In this document: positions 47,797 through 57,620 of the stretch, one piece after another
Layout of the letters: each line of letters opens with the position of its first letter
How positions within the stretch are numbered: position 1 is the first letter of the stretch
Assembly: GCA_003212655.1 (NCBI GenBank)
Contig: QCPF01000007.1
Location: forward strand, 1 to 63,148
DNA: 63,148 nucleotides
Direction: 5' to 3'
Origin: Prochlorococcus sp. AG-436-D21
GTDB lineage: Bacteria > Cyanobacteriota > Cyanobacteriia > PCC-6307 > Cyanobiaceae
The notes under the pieces: model-generated
Database searches by the model: none
Seen by the model: the letters and a program-made list of their open reading frames with translations, nothing else
Told to the model about the DNA's origin: nothing
Program-made: the position numbers and the translations under genes

Positions 47797-48390
47797 TTGG
47801 AAAAAAGAAATCCCATTATATTGATTCATGGTCTTTGGAATACTTCAAGTATTTTTTCTTCTATCACCTTAAAACTTGATGATATTGGCATTGAATATTT
47901 TGCCCCAACTCTTAACCATTCATATGGAATGACTTCAATTATGGATTTGACTAATAAATTAAACGAATTAATTTTAGAGAAATATGGTTTAGAAACAGAA
48001 ATAGATATTTTGGGATTTTCTATGGGAGGAATAATTGGTAGATACTGGCTTCAAAAATTTAATGGTTATAAAAGAACAAGAAGATTAATATCTATAGGTT
48101 CCCCTCATAAAGGAACTTTGATGGCTCAATTAATACCTAAATACCCCTTTAGAGGAATATCAGAAATGAAAATAAATAGTAAATTTTTAAGAGAACTCGC
48201 AAATAATGATTTTTTTCTCGATGATATTGAGTGTATCAATTTCTTTACTTATTGGGATATGATGGTTTTCCCTGGCTGGTGGACAAATTTAAAATTTGGA
48301 AAAAAAATATCAGTAAAAGTATATAAACATAGAAATCTAGTAAGAAACAAATCAGCCGTTGACAAAATAATCGATGAAATTATTATGTAG
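47797..48390 (+). CDS. Lipase-like alpha/beta hydrolase (PGAP1/EstA type)
   Basis: A 197-residue compact hydrolase. The oxyanion-hole motif LIHGLWNTSSIFSSI is near residue 10 and the nucleophile Ser is in ILGFSMGGIIGRYW (G-x-S-x-G) near residue 75; the catalytic His is probably in YKHRNLVRN near the C-terminus. Resembles bacterial triacylglycerol/lysophospholipid acyl hydrolases. No signal peptide. Start is TTG. Its end overlaps the end of the opposite-strand oligopeptidase gene by 8 bp. Confidence 0.85.
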   Translation: MEKRNPIILIHGLWNTSSIFSSITLKLDDIGIEYFAPTLNHSYGMTSIMDLTNKLNELILEKYGLETEIDILGFSMGGIIGRYWLQKFNGYKRTRRLISIGSPHKGTLMAQLIPKYPFRGISEMKINSKFLRELANNDFFLDDIECINFFTYWDMMVFPGWWTNLKFGKKISVKVYKHRNLVRNKSAVDKIIDEIIM

Positions 48391-50470
48391 CTCCAGATAG
48401 CCCCAAGTGTCTTATTAAGGAATCAGTTTGTGGGGCTCTTCCCCTGAATAGTTTAAATATGTCTAACGGAGGCAAGCTTCCTCCTAAGCTAAGTATTGTA
48501 TCTTTGAATTTCTTTCCTATTAACTTTAAATCTTCAGAGTTTTCTAGATCAGCTTCTTCAAACATTGAAAATGCATCAGCACTTAGAACTTCAGCCCATT
48601 TATATGAGTAATATCCTGCAGAATATCCGCCTGCAAATATATGACTAAAACAACAAAGAAAGTGATCTTCTTGAATTGGTTCAATAACAGTAGTTTGTTT
48701 TGCAATTTCTCTCCTTATTTCATCTGCTGTTTTACCTTCGTTTTTATCAATACTACTGTGCAATCTGAGGTCTGTAATTGCAAAATGTAGTTGTCTAAGA
48801 GTAGCCATACCACAATTAAAAGTTCTATTCTTCAGGAGCTTCTCAAAATTTTCATCGGATAATTTTTCTCCTGTTTTGTAGTGCTTAGCAATATTCATAA
48901 GTGTATTTTTATGAAAACACCAGTTTTCCATAAATTGACTGGGAAGTTCGACTGCATCCCACTCAACGTTGTTAATGCCAGCTGCTTGAGGAAGATTTAC
49001 GGTAGTAAGCATGTGTTGAAGACCATGACCAAATTCGTGGAAAAGAGTCTGAACTTCTTCAAAACTCATCAAACTAGGTTTATCTTTTGATGGTGGAGTC
49101 TTATTACAAACAAGATAAGCTACAGGGAGAGTCTTTTTACTAATATTATTTTTATTCAAACATTCATCCATCCAAGCCCCTCCTCTTTTTGATTCAGGCC
49201 TAGAATATGGATCTAGGTAAAATGATGCAATTTTTTTATTTTCATTATTGAGGATATTAAAAAATAAAACGTCATCATTCCAGCGAGGTGCCTCATCAGT
49301 CGCCTCGACTACTTTAATTTCAAAAAGTTTCTCACTTAATTTAAATAAACCTTTCAAAACATCATTTAGTGGGAACCAAGGTCTCAAAGACTCTTGATCC
49401 AAATTAAACTTTTCCTTTCGAAGAAGTTCAGACCAATAACTAGTATCCCATGGTTCAATATTCTGCGATTTTGGAAATCCATTAGCTTTAGAAAACTTAT
49501 CGAGCGTTTCTAATTCAATTTTTGCAGCTTTGAATGCTGGCACTCTCAATTCTTCTAAAAGGTTTTCTACATTTTTAATTTCTTTCGCCATTTTGGTTGA
49601 CAAACTTAGTTCTGCCCAACTTTTATAACCGAGAAGATTTGCTTGTTTAGTCCTTAGAGATAATATATCTTCAATGATTTGAGAATTATTTTTTTCTCCT
49701 TGCGACGCCCTACTAACGAATGCCTTGTATAGCTTTTCTCTAAGATTACGCTCGGTGGCATATGTCATGAACGAAGTATAAGTTGGAATATCTAGACTTA
49801 ATTTCCAAGGACCATTTTTAATATCAACTTCTTCATCTTTTTTTAAGTGATTGTGTGCAGAAATTGCCATCAATTCAAGAACTCGGTCAGGAAGACCATC
49901 GACTTCAGATTTTTTATTTAAAATTAAAAACCATTCGTTAGTGGCATCAAGAACATTGTTACTGAATTTAGTTGATAGTTCTCCAAGCTTTTCTGAAATT
50001 TTGTTGAATTCTTCTTGTTCATTCTTTTGCAGTGAAATACCTCTATGTTGCATCTCAAGAATTTCTTTATCTAAAATTCTGTTTTTAATTTGATCAAAAT
50101 TATTTGTTTCTTTAAGCTTGACCAAAGAATTGTAAATTATTTTGCTTTGCCCGAATTTATTACTCAAGCTAATAATCTCTGGAAGAAATTTTGAATAAAT
50201 ATCTCTTAAACTTTCAGAATTTTTTACAGCATTGAGGTGGCTTATTACTCCCCAACTCCATCTAAGAATTTCATTTACTTCATTTAAAGGATTTATTACA
50301 TTATCCCAATTTAAATCATTTTGAATCAAATAATTAGATAAATTTTTTTCTATGGTTTTAAATTCTTCAGCTATCTTTTCTAATACTTCCGGAAATTGTT
50401 TACTAATGCTTTCAGGAGTAAATTTTTTAAATTGTGGTAACTCTCCATGTTTAAAAATTGAGGTATCCAT
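48383..50470 (-). CDS. prlC: Oligopeptidase A-like M3 zinc metallopeptidase
   Basis: A 695-residue cytoplasmic thimet-type peptidase that degrades short peptides, including released signal peptides. The zinc motif HEFGH is in EEVQTLFHEFGHGLQHML near residue 470, with the glutamate ligand further on (VELPSQFMENW). The N-terminal half is helical and closes the substrate channel. It starts 13 bp after the ndhD stop, the last gene of the minus-strand run. Confidence 0.93.
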   Translation of the reverse strand: MDTSIFKHGELPQFKKFTPESISKQFPEVLEKIAEEFKTIEKNLSNYLIQNDLNWDNVINPLNEVNEILRWSWGVISHLNAVKNSESLRDIYSKFLPEIISLSNKFGQSKIIYNSLVKLKETNNFDQIKNRILDKEILEMQHRGISLQKNEQEEFNKISEKLGELSTKFSNNVLDATNEWFLILNKKSEVDGLPDRVLELMAISAHNHLKKDEEVDIKNGPWKLSLDIPTYTSFMTYATERNLREKLYKAFVSRASQGEKNNSQIIEDILSLRTKQANLLGYKSWAELSLSTKMAKEIKNVENLLEELRVPAFKAAKIELETLDKFSKANGFPKSQNIEPWDTSYWSELLRKEKFNLDQESLRPWFPLNDVLKGLFKLSEKLFEIKVVEATDEAPRWNDDVLFFNILNNENKKIASFYLDPYSRPESKRGGAWMDECLNKNNISKKTLPVAYLVCNKTPPSKDKPSLMSFEEVQTLFHEFGHGLQHMLTTVNLPQAAGINNVEWDAVELPSQFMENWCFHKNTLMNIAKHYKTGEKLSDENFEKLLKNRTFNCGMATLRQLHFAITDLRLHSSIDKNEGKTADEIRREIAKQTTVIEPIQEDHFLCCFSHIFAGGYSAGYYSYKWAEVLSADAFSMFEEADLENSEDLKLIGKKFKDTILSLGGSLPPLDIFKLFRGRAPQTDSLIRHLGLSGAT

Positions 50471-50483
50471 TTATTTAAATAAT

Positions 50484-52025
50484 TTAATTAACTAGAGTTG
50501 GGATTATTCCAACCAATTTAGCTAAAGTAAGCTGCTGACTGAGAGCATTGGTTGAAGATTCGTATAAGTTAATGGCGATTTTGGGCCAAAAACCTATTAC
50601 CAATGTAGGCAACAATAAACTGAAACCAATAGTCAATTCTCTACCATTCATCTCTTTAACTGTTGCTAGTGCTGGAATTCTAGGGCCAAAAAATACTCTT
50701 CTACACATTGATAATAGATATATTGGCGTTAGAACTAACCCTATGGCTGCAATTAGAATCGTGATTGATCTAAAGATAGAGCTAAATCCCTCTTGACTAG
50801 TGATACCTAGAAAAACAGTTATTTCACTTATAAAACCGCTCATCCCAGGTAGTGCTAGAGAGGCCAGTGAGCTTGCTAAGAAAAAAGCAAAAGTTATTGG
50901 CAAGACCTTTGCTAAGCCGCCCATATTTGGTATAGAAAGAGTATTTGTTCTTTCATAGAATGAGCCCGTAACAAAGAACATAGCTGCAGCAATAAGTCCG
51001 TGACTGATCATTTGTAGCATTGCTCCGCTAATTCCTAGAGCATCTACTGCTCCAATACCTAATAAAACAAAACCCATATGACTCACTGAGCTACATGCGA
51101 TTCTCCTTTTAACATTATCTTGTGCGAATGCATTTAAGGCTCCGTAGATTATATTAATGATTCCAAGAATAATTAACGCAGGTGCAATTTGAAGATGGAC
51201 TTCAGGTAGTATTTGAACGTTAAATCTTAAGAGGGCGTATCCCCCCATTTTTAAGAGTATTCCAGCGAGTAACATTGAAACTGGTGCATTGGCCTCTCCA
51301 TGTGCATCGGGTAACCAAGTATGTAGTGGAAAGATAGGAAGTTTTACTCCAAAACCAATTAAAAATCCTAAATAAGATAATAAAGCTAGGCTCCCTGTTA
51401 CGTGTTTATTGGTTAAATCGGTAATATTTAGAGTAAAGGTATCACCACTTAAGGCAAGTGCTAACCCACTTATGAGTATTAATAAAGAAGCTAAAGCTGT
51501 ATAAAGAATGAATTTAGTGGCCGCATATAATTTCTTTTTGCCTCCCCAAATCGCAATAAGAAGATATACCGGAACTAATTCAAGTTCCCATGCTAGGAAA
51601 AACAATAGGAAATCTTGAGAAAGGAATACTAGTGCCTGTGCTGATGCTTGAACTAATAAAAGAGCAAAATATAGATTAGATTTTTTCTTAATTTTCCAAC
51701 TTGCAGCAGCTGATAAAAATGTAATTAACCCACTCAAAGCTACTAAAGGAGCAGATAACCCATCTACGCCAAGAGACCACTCTAAGCCTATTGAAGGTAA
51801 CCAAGAAGCTCTTTCTACCAGTTGCAATGAGCTATCTGAAGTTTCGAATTTTTGAAAAAGAACGCCGATTATTAGTATAAAATCTATAAATAAAAAACTT
51901 AATGAGATATTTCTAGGGAGTGTATTATCTTCTCCTTCTTTTGAACTCAAAAAAGGCATTATTAATGCCCCAATTAAAGGCAGTAAAACAATGGATGATA
52001 GCCAAGGAAAAGATTCTAGATTCAT
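50484..52025 (-). CDS. ndhD: NAD(P)H-quinone oxidoreductase subunit 4 (NdhD)
   Basis: A proton-pumping antiporter-like subunit of NDH-1, 513 residues with about 14 membrane helices. Family marks include [40 protein letters not shown] (conserved Glu), [22 protein letters not shown] (conserved Lys and His) and [12 protein letters not shown]. Several ndhD paralogues exist in cyanobacteria (respiratory/cyclic versus CO2-uptake forms); sequence reading alone does not assign this one. Upstream to thrB is 79 bp. Confidence 0.96.
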   Translation of the reverse strand: MNLESFPWLSSIVLLPLIGALIMPFLSSKEGEDNTLPRNISLSFLFIDFILIIGVLFQKFETSDSSLQLVERASWLPSIGLEWSLGVDGLSAPLVALSGLITFLSAAASWKIKKKSNLYFALLLVQASAQALVFLSQDFLLFFLAWELELVPVYLLIAIWGGKKKLYAATKFILYTALASLLILISGLALALSGDTFTLNITDLTNKHVTGSLALLSYLGFLIGFGVKLPIFPLHTWLPDAHGEANAPVSMLLAGILLKMGGYALLRFNVQILPEVHLQIAPALIILGIINIIYGALNAFAQDNVKRRIACSSVSHMGFVLLGIGAVDALGISGAMLQMISHGLIAAAMFFVTGSFYERTNTLSIPNMGGLAKVLPITFAFFLASSLASLALPGMSGFISEITVFLGITSQEGFSSIFRSITILIAAIGLVLTPIYLLSMCRRVFFGPRIPALATVKEMNGRELTIGFSLLLPTLVIGFWPKIAINLYESSTNALSQQLTLAKLVGIIPTLVN

Positions 52026-52104
52026 TTATGTAATGAATAATTTTTTTATTCTAGTTGAAGTTGTACTAGCTTGAGACTATAACATTAAAGTTGCCTAAGT
52101 AAAA

Positions 52105-53052
52105 CTACTTACCGGAGACATTGCTAAATTGGCTACCTGTTGTTTGTACGTTTAAGAATGGTGCTCTGCTAGCTACACCTGACTTCTCCCAAGCTTTCAC
52201 CATGGCTTGACTGACGTTTTTACCATTTTCTTTTTTACACAAAGCTAAGATACTTGGTCCAGCCCCACTAATTGCGCATCCAAGAGCACCTGCATTTAGT
52301 GCAGCATCTTTGACTTCTAGTCCACCTTTAATAAGTTTCCATCTGTAGGGTTCATGTAACTTATCAAACATTCCCTCTTTTATAAGTTCCTCATTTCCTG
52401 CTTTCAAGCCATTTAGTAACAAAGTAAGTGCCCCCATATTTGTCACTGCATCAGATATAGGTACATTCTTGGGCATAACCTTTCTTGCTTCACTTGTGCT
52501 TAGACGGATTGCGGGTATTGCCACCACAGCTTTGATTGAATCGTGCCAATCACATCTAATAATTCTCCATCTTTGAGAAGCGGACTTGGCTGTCAAGCAA
52601 AGCCCACCTAAGAGAGAGGGAACTACATTATCTGGATGACCTTCTATATCAATGGCAAGTTCAAGAAGTTTTTCTTTGGACAATGGAGAGTTCATGATTG
52701 CATTTGCTCCGATTAGTCCAGCCACTATTGCTGTAGCACTACTTCCAAGTCCGCGTGCAGGCGGAACTGCCAACTTTACTCTTGCTTCAAGTGCAAAAGG
52801 ATCCATATTTGCGCTCTCCCATACTTTCTGTGCTGCTCTAAAAACTAAGTTTTCAGGTCCTCCTCTTAAATGATTACCATCTGTACTTTCCATTATTAAA
52901 TCAAATCTATCTCCACCACCTTCAATTCTTGTAAAAATAAACTCATTATATAAATCTAATGCTGCTCCAAGGCAATCGAATCCAGGCCCTAAATTGGCAG
53001 TTGTGGAAGGCACTGTTACCCTTATTTTTTTACCTACTGCAGGAATAGACAT
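52105..53052 (-). CDS. thrB: Homoserine kinase
   Basis: Phosphorylates homoserine in threonine synthesis. GHMP-kinase fold, 315 residues: VPSTTANLGPGFDCLGAALDLYN near the start, the ATP loop PPARGLGSSATAIVAGL near residue 95, and the C-terminal glycine motif GALGCAISGAGPSILAL near 265. It lies 9 bp after glk, so co-transcription with glk and the synthetase genes is probable. Confidence 0.97.
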   Translation of the reverse strand: MSIPAVGKKIRVTVPSTTANLGPGFDCLGAALDLYNEFIFTRIEGGGDRFDLIMESTDGNHLRGGPENLVFRAAQKVWESANMDPFALEARVKLAVPPARGLGSSATAIVAGLIGANAIMNSPLSKEKLLELAIDIEGHPDNVVPSLLGGLCLTAKSASQRWRIIRCDWHDSIKAVVAIPAIRLSTSEARKVMPKNVPISDAVTNMGALTLLLNGLKAGNEELIKEGMFDKLHEPYRWKLIKGGLEVKDAALNAGALGCAISGAGPSILALCKKENGKNVSQAMVKAWEKSGVASRAPFLNVQTTGSQFSNVSGK

Positions 53053-53061
53053 TTTTTGTTT

Positions 53062-54096
53062 TTAATTTTTTAAAAGCATTTTTGCTCTGCAGGCTGCACT
53101 AAAAAGTCCAAACTCTTCATCTAAAATTACTTTTATAGGTATTGTTTTAAGAATATCTTTTAATCTTCCCTTGTCGAAAAATTGTTTTAAAAATAAGTCT
53201 GATTTAAAGTTTTTGAAATGTTTTGTCGCTGTTCCTCCAGAAATCCATAATCCACCAAAGCATAATTCTTGAAGAGCAACATCTCCCAATAAAGAGGCAT
53301 AAGCGCTTAACCAAATCCTCTCAACTTCAATCATTAGCTGATCACCTTCTTTAGAAAGATTACAAATTTTTTCAGGTAGTTCTTTTCTCGCAGCATCAAA
53401 AATTTTAATTTTTTTTAAATATTTTTGTAAAGGATGGTTTTGGGCATCAGGTTTGCTTAGTCTCCATTCGGCAATTCTTGATAAACCAGTGCCGCTAATA
53501 ATTCTTTCACTGGATATCCTTTCAACTTTTAGATAATTCTTAAGCCAAATTTTCAAATCCCATTCTAATTTTGACTTTGGGGAGTACTCTACATGACCAC
53601 CTTCACTAGCTAAAACTTTTACCTTTTCCCCTGATATTATTCCTCTTGCAATCCCCAAGCCAGTCCCCGCTCCAACAATGGCATGCAAATCATTATTGGT
53701 ACCTTCAAAATTGGATCCATTTTGAATAGTAGAATATTGATTTTTTTTTAAAAAAGGTATTCCATAAATTTGTACAGCGAAATCATTTATTAGCTCGCAG
53801 TTTTTCAAATTAAATTTGTTCTTTAAATCATTTCCAGAAATATTCCATGACAAGTTAACGATTTTTGCGTTGTTTTTAGATAAAGGACCAGCTACAGCAA
53901 AACATGCAGAAGAAGGATGAGTAATATTCTTGCATTCTTTTTTGATGAAATCTTCTAGGATTAGTTCAAAAGAACTCCAATCAGACGATATATATTTCTT
54001 TTTAAATATTAACTTAGGCGAATTATTATTTACTTCTTTTTTGAAAATTCCTATTAGAACCTTTGTACCTCCTAAATCACAAGCGAGAAAATTCAT
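53062..54096 (-). CDS. glk: Glucokinase
   Basis: ATP-dependent phosphorylation of glucose to glucose-6-phosphate. The ATP-binding DLGGTKVLIGIF is at residues about 7-18, ACFAVAGPLS near 65, LINDFAVQIYGI with the catalytic Asp near 105, and GTGLGIARG near 145. Length 344 residues matches the bacterial Glk family (not ROK). In a photoautotroph it serves glycogen turnover or glucose uptake. It sits between thrS (10 bp) and thrB (9 bp). Confidence 0.95.
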   Translation of the reverse strand: MNFLACDLGGTKVLIGIFKKEVNNNSPKLIFKKKYISSDWSSFELILEDFIKKECKNITHPSSACFAVAGPLSKNNAKIVNLSWNISGNDLKNKFNLKNCELINDFAVQIYGIPFLKKNQYSTIQNGSNFEGTNNDLHAIVGAGTGLGIARGIISGEKVKVLASEGGHVEYSPKSKLEWDLKIWLKNYLKVERISSERIISGTGLSRIAEWRLSKPDAQNHPLQKYLKKIKIFDAARKELPEKICNLSKEGDQLMIEVERIWLSAYASLLGDVALQELCFGGLWISGGTATKHFKNFKSDLFLKQFFDKGRLKDILKTIPIKVILDEEFGLFSAACRAKMLLKN

Positions 54097-54106
54097 ATAT
54101 AAGAAA

Positions 54107-56023
54107 TTATTCCGTTCTCCCTTTTTTTTCTATTAATTCATCTATTAATTTGAAAAGATTTGGCAAATTGAAAATTCCTAAATTTTTTCCATTCAAAGCT
54201 CTTAAGGCGACTGAATCAATTTCCTCTTCTTTATCACCAATAACTGCAATTAAAGGAACTCTGCCGAGAGTTGCCTCTCGTATTTTATATCCTATTTTTT
54301 CATTCCTAACATCAACTTTTGATCGATAACCTTTATTATTTATTAATTCATTAAACTTTAAACATTTTTCAATATTTCTATCAGTAATGCTTAATAAAAT
54401 TATCTGATAAGGCGCAAGCCAAATTGGGAATTTCGCCTCATATTGTTCAATTAAGATTCCTATAAATCTCTCAAAGGATCCTAAAATTGCTCTATGCAGC
54501 ATAACTGGATTTCTTTTTTCATTGTCTATATCTACATAAGTTGCATCCAATCTTATTGGCATTGAGAAATCAACCTGAATAGTTCCGCATTGCCAAACTC
54601 TGTTAAGACAATCCTTTAACGAGAATTCTATTTTTGGACCATAAAAAGCACCTTCTCCAGGTTGTAGTTCCCATTCTAGATTCTTATTATCGAGCGCTTT
54701 GGTAAGAGCCTCTTCTGATTTATCCCAAATATCTTCACTACCTACCCTTTTTTCAGGACGAGTTGATAGTTTGATAATGATTTCATCAAAACCAAAAGTT
54801 TTATAAACTTCGAAAACAAGATCTATAAAAGTAGATACCTCTTCTTGAATTTGCTCTTCCGTGCAGAATATGTGTGCGTCATCTTGAGTAAAGTTTCTTA
54901 CTCTCATTAAGCCGTGTAGTGCACCTGAGGGCTCGTTTCTGTGACAAGAACCAAATTCAGCAAGACGAATTGGTAAATCTTTATAACTTTTCAAACCTTG
55001 ATTAAATACTTGAATATGGCATGGACAATTCATTGGTTTAATCGCATATGTTCGATTTTCTGATGCAGTAGTAAACATATCGTCTCTAAATTTCTCCCAA
55101 TGACCGGATTTTTCCCAAAGAGATTTATCAACAGCTTGTGGGGTTTTGATTTCTAAATAATCATTTTTTTTGAGTATTGCTCTTATGTACTTTTCCAGTA
55201 CTTGGTAGATTGTCCATCCATTTGGATGCCAAAAAATCATTCCTGGAGATTCTTCTTGTATATGAAATAGTGAATGTTTTTTACCAAGTTTTCTATGATC
55301 TCTTTTTTCCGCTTCTTCAATTCTTATTAAATAATCTTTAAGTTCTTTTTCTTTTGCCCATGCAGTTCCATATATTCTCTGTAATGATTCATTCTCACTA
55401 TTACCTCTCCAATATGAGCCTGATAATTTAAGTAATTTAAAGTGTCTCAAATGTCTAGTATTAGGTACGTGAGGCCCTCTACACATATCGATGTATTCTT
55501 CGTGCTTGTATAAATTGATGAGACCTTCTTCAGGAATTTCTTCAATTATTCTTAATTTAAAAGTCTCATCTCTTTCTTTAAAAGTTTTAATTGCCTCTTG
55601 TTTAGAAACTTGCAAAATCTCAACGTCATAATTTGTTTTTATTAATTTATTAATTCTATTTTCGATTTTTATTAAATCTTCAGGAGTAAATCTGTATTCA
55701 GAGAAAATATCGTAATAAAAACCATCTTCAATTACAGGTCCAATCGCCATTTTAATATCAGAGTAAATTTGTTTAACTGCATGACCAATAAGGTGTGCGA
55801 AAGAATGTCTTATTATTTCAATTCCTTCTTTATCTTTTGATGTGATGATTACAACTTTGGAATCCGTATTTATAGGAATTGTTGCATCAAGAAGAACATC
55901 ATTTACTTTCCCAGCAATTGTTGCTTTAGCTAATCCAGCACCTATACTCTGGGCAATTTCTAGAATAGTTACAGATTTTTCGAAAACCTTTTTTGAACCA
56001 TCAGGCAAGGTAATTATTGGCAT
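54107..56023 (-). CDS. thrS: Threonyl-tRNA synthetase
   Basis: Class II synthetase, 638 residues. The TGS domain is about 1-62 ([23 protein letters not shown]), the editing domain about 65-225 with [13 protein letters not shown] and CRGPHVPNT, the catalytic core about 240-535 with the zinc cysteine in MNCPCHIQ and motif 2 [11 protein letters not shown], and the anticodon-binding domain to the end. It starts 3 bp after the trpS stop. No leader T-box-like element is visible, as expected in cyanobacteria. Confidence 0.97.
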   Translation of the reverse strand: MPIITLPDGSKKVFEKSVTILEIAQSIGAGLAKATIAGKVNDVLLDATIPINTDSKVVIITSKDKEGIEIIRHSFAHLIGHAVKQIYSDIKMAIGPVIEDGFYYDIFSEYRFTPEDLIKIENRINKLIKTNYDVEILQVSKQEAIKTFKERDETFKLRIIEEIPEEGLINLYKHEEYIDMCRGPHVPNTRHLRHFKLLKLSGSYWRGNSENESLQRIYGTAWAKEKELKDYLIRIEEAEKRDHRKLGKKHSLFHIQEESPGMIFWHPNGWTIYQVLEKYIRAILKKNDYLEIKTPQAVDKSLWEKSGHWEKFRDDMFTTASENRTYAIKPMNCPCHIQVFNQGLKSYKDLPIRLAEFGSCHRNEPSGALHGLMRVRNFTQDDAHIFCTEEQIQEEVSTFIDLVFEVYKTFGFDEIIIKLSTRPEKRVGSEDIWDKSEEALTKALDNKNLEWELQPGEGAFYGPKIEFSLKDCLNRVWQCGTIQVDFSMPIRLDATYVDIDNEKRNPVMLHRAILGSFERFIGILIEQYEAKFPIWLAPYQIILLSITDRNIEKCLKFNELINNKGYRSKVDVRNEKIGYKIREATLGRVPLIAVIGDKEEEIDSVALRALNGKNLGIFNLPNLFKLIDELIEKKGRTE

Positions 56024-56026
56024 AAT

Positions 56027-57043
56027 TTATTTCTCCATTTCAAAAAATCCCAGTTTTGATTTAACTCTTTTTAAAGTCTGATTTGCTAAATCTTCAGCTT
56101 TTTCCTTCCCTTCATTAAGGATTTTATTTAGTTGATAAGGATCATTAATTAATAATTCATATTTTTTCTGAATAGGTTCTAGTGATTCAATAAGTTGTTC
56201 GGTAATTAATTTTTTAAATGTCCCCCATCCAGTCTCTGAGAATTCATTTTCACATTGAAAAATTTCTTTGCCAGATAATATTGAATAAATCATCAAAAGA
56301 TTTTTAGATTCTGGTCTCTCAGGGTTGTTAAATTCAATTCCAATAGAACTGTCACTTTTTGCTCTTTTAATTTTTTTTGTGATTATTTCAGGAGGATCTA
56401 ATAAGTTAATGCGACTGCCCTCATTAGGATCACTTTTGCTCATCTTTTTTGAACCGTCAATTAAACTCATTATTTTTGAACCATTCTTCATGATGATTGG
56501 TTGAGGGATTTTTAAAATATTTTTATCCTTACTAAATCTGGCATTAATTCTCTGTTGTGCAATATCTCTCGCAAGTTCAAGATGTTGTTTTTGATCCTCA
56601 CCTACTGGTACGAAGTCAGCATCATAAAGAAGGATGTCTGCAGCCATAAGTATTGGATAGTCAAATAATCCAATAGATACATTATTGCCTTGTTGTATGG
56701 ATTTTTCTTTAAATTGAATCATTCTTTCCATCCAATTTATTGGGGTCATGCAATTTAATATCCAACAAAGTTCTGAATGCGCTGAAATCTGACTTTGGAC
56801 AAAAATTGAACATATATTTGGATCTATCCCACAAGCTAAGTACAAAGCTGCTGTAGATATAGTGTTTTTAGATAATTCTTTGGGATTATATGAAGCTGTT
56901 ATTGCGTGTAAATCAACTACACATAGAAATGTTTCATATTGCTCTTGAAGCCTAACCCAATTATTTATGGCCCCAAGCCAATTCCCAATATGTAAATCAC
57001 CAGTTGGTTGAACTCCCGAAAGAATTCTTTTTTTATTTGCCAT
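56027..57043 (-). CDS. trpS: Tryptophanyl-tRNA synthetase
   Basis: Class I synthetase of 338 residues. The signature HIGN is at residues 18-21 (GDLHIGNWLGA), and KMSKS is in DGSKKMSKSDPNEG near residue 200; PILMAADILLYDAD and PVGEDQKQH are the tryptophan and ATP contacts. Its start overlaps the end of the upstream RG-rich protein gene by 11 bp, so translation is likely coupled. Confidence 0.97.
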   Translation of the reverse strand: MANKKRILSGVQPTGDLHIGNWLGAINNWVRLQEQYETFLCVVDLHAITASYNPKELSKNTISTAALYLACGIDPNICSIFVQSQISAHSELCWILNCMTPINWMERMIQFKEKSIQQGNNVSIGLFDYPILMAADILLYDADFVPVGEDQKQHLELARDIAQQRINARFSKDKNILKIPQPIIMKNGSKIMSLIDGSKKMSKSDPNEGSRINLLDPPEIITKKIKRAKSDSSIGIEFNNPERPESKNLLMIYSILSGKEIFQCENEFSETGWGTFKKLITEQLIESLEPIQKKYELLINDPYQLNKILNEGKEKAEDLANQTLKRVKSKLGFFEMEK

Positions 57044-57455
57044 CCTCTTCTTCTTCGCTAGATTGGATCTCTTCAGTTGATGTACTTTTTACAGGTCTTG
57101 CAAAAGGGTCAGGTGCTGTTTTTGTCTTTTCTTCATAAGAATTTTGTGATTGTCTACTCGGAGAAGGGTTTTTATTATTTTTTGCATATTCTTTGATTGA
57201 TTCAATCAATTTTTCGTCTTTGATCATTTCGCTAAGTGTTCTAACAGAGAAACCCAGAACTGCAACGGTAGATCTTAATTGAAAGGTATCTTGTATGGAT
57301 TTAACAGCTTTCATTTCGTTATCACTTAATCTTATGCGGAATCCTCCTCCATCTCTTCTGCCGCCCGATCTCTCTCTGAAATTAGATTTTTCATTATTAG
57401 AACGACCTCTGTAATTTTCTTGTCCAGGATTATTGCTGAAATTTGAATTAGCCAT
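57033..57455 (-). CDS. RG-rich conserved cyanobacterial protein with ribbon-helix-helix-like core
   Basis: A 140-residue protein in three parts. Residues 1-38 are Asn/Arg/Gly-rich with RGRS, RERSGGRR and RDGGG motifs like RNA-binding RGG tails. Residues about 38-85 (FRIRLSDNEMKAVKSIQDTF to LSEMI) could be a small DNA/RNA-binding ribbon-helix-helix-type core; this is pattern inference. The last 50 residues are disordered and end in an acidic stretch (SSEEEEDGK). It overlaps trpS by 11 bp and leads that transcription unit. No family name is known to me; an RNA-linked role would fit both tail and neighbours. Confidence 0.75.
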   Translation of the reverse strand: MANSNFSNNPGQENYRGRSNNEKSNFRERSGGRRDGGGFRIRLSDNEMKAVKSIQDTFQLRSTVAVLGFSVRTLSEMIKDEKLIESIKEYAKNNKNPSPSRQSQNSYEEKTKTAPDPFARPVKSTSTEEIQSSEEEEDGK

Positions 57456-57620
57456 CTTAATGTTTCTTAAGTTATTTAAATAGTCTATTAACTTAGCATC
57501 TTGTTATGCAATAAATCTTTTTAAAAGGCTTAAATTTTTATCTTTTGATTAACGACTTATGAAATTTTGCTTTTCTCATTCAAAACTTGCATTAAAATAA
57601 AATTAGAAAAATAAAGTATT

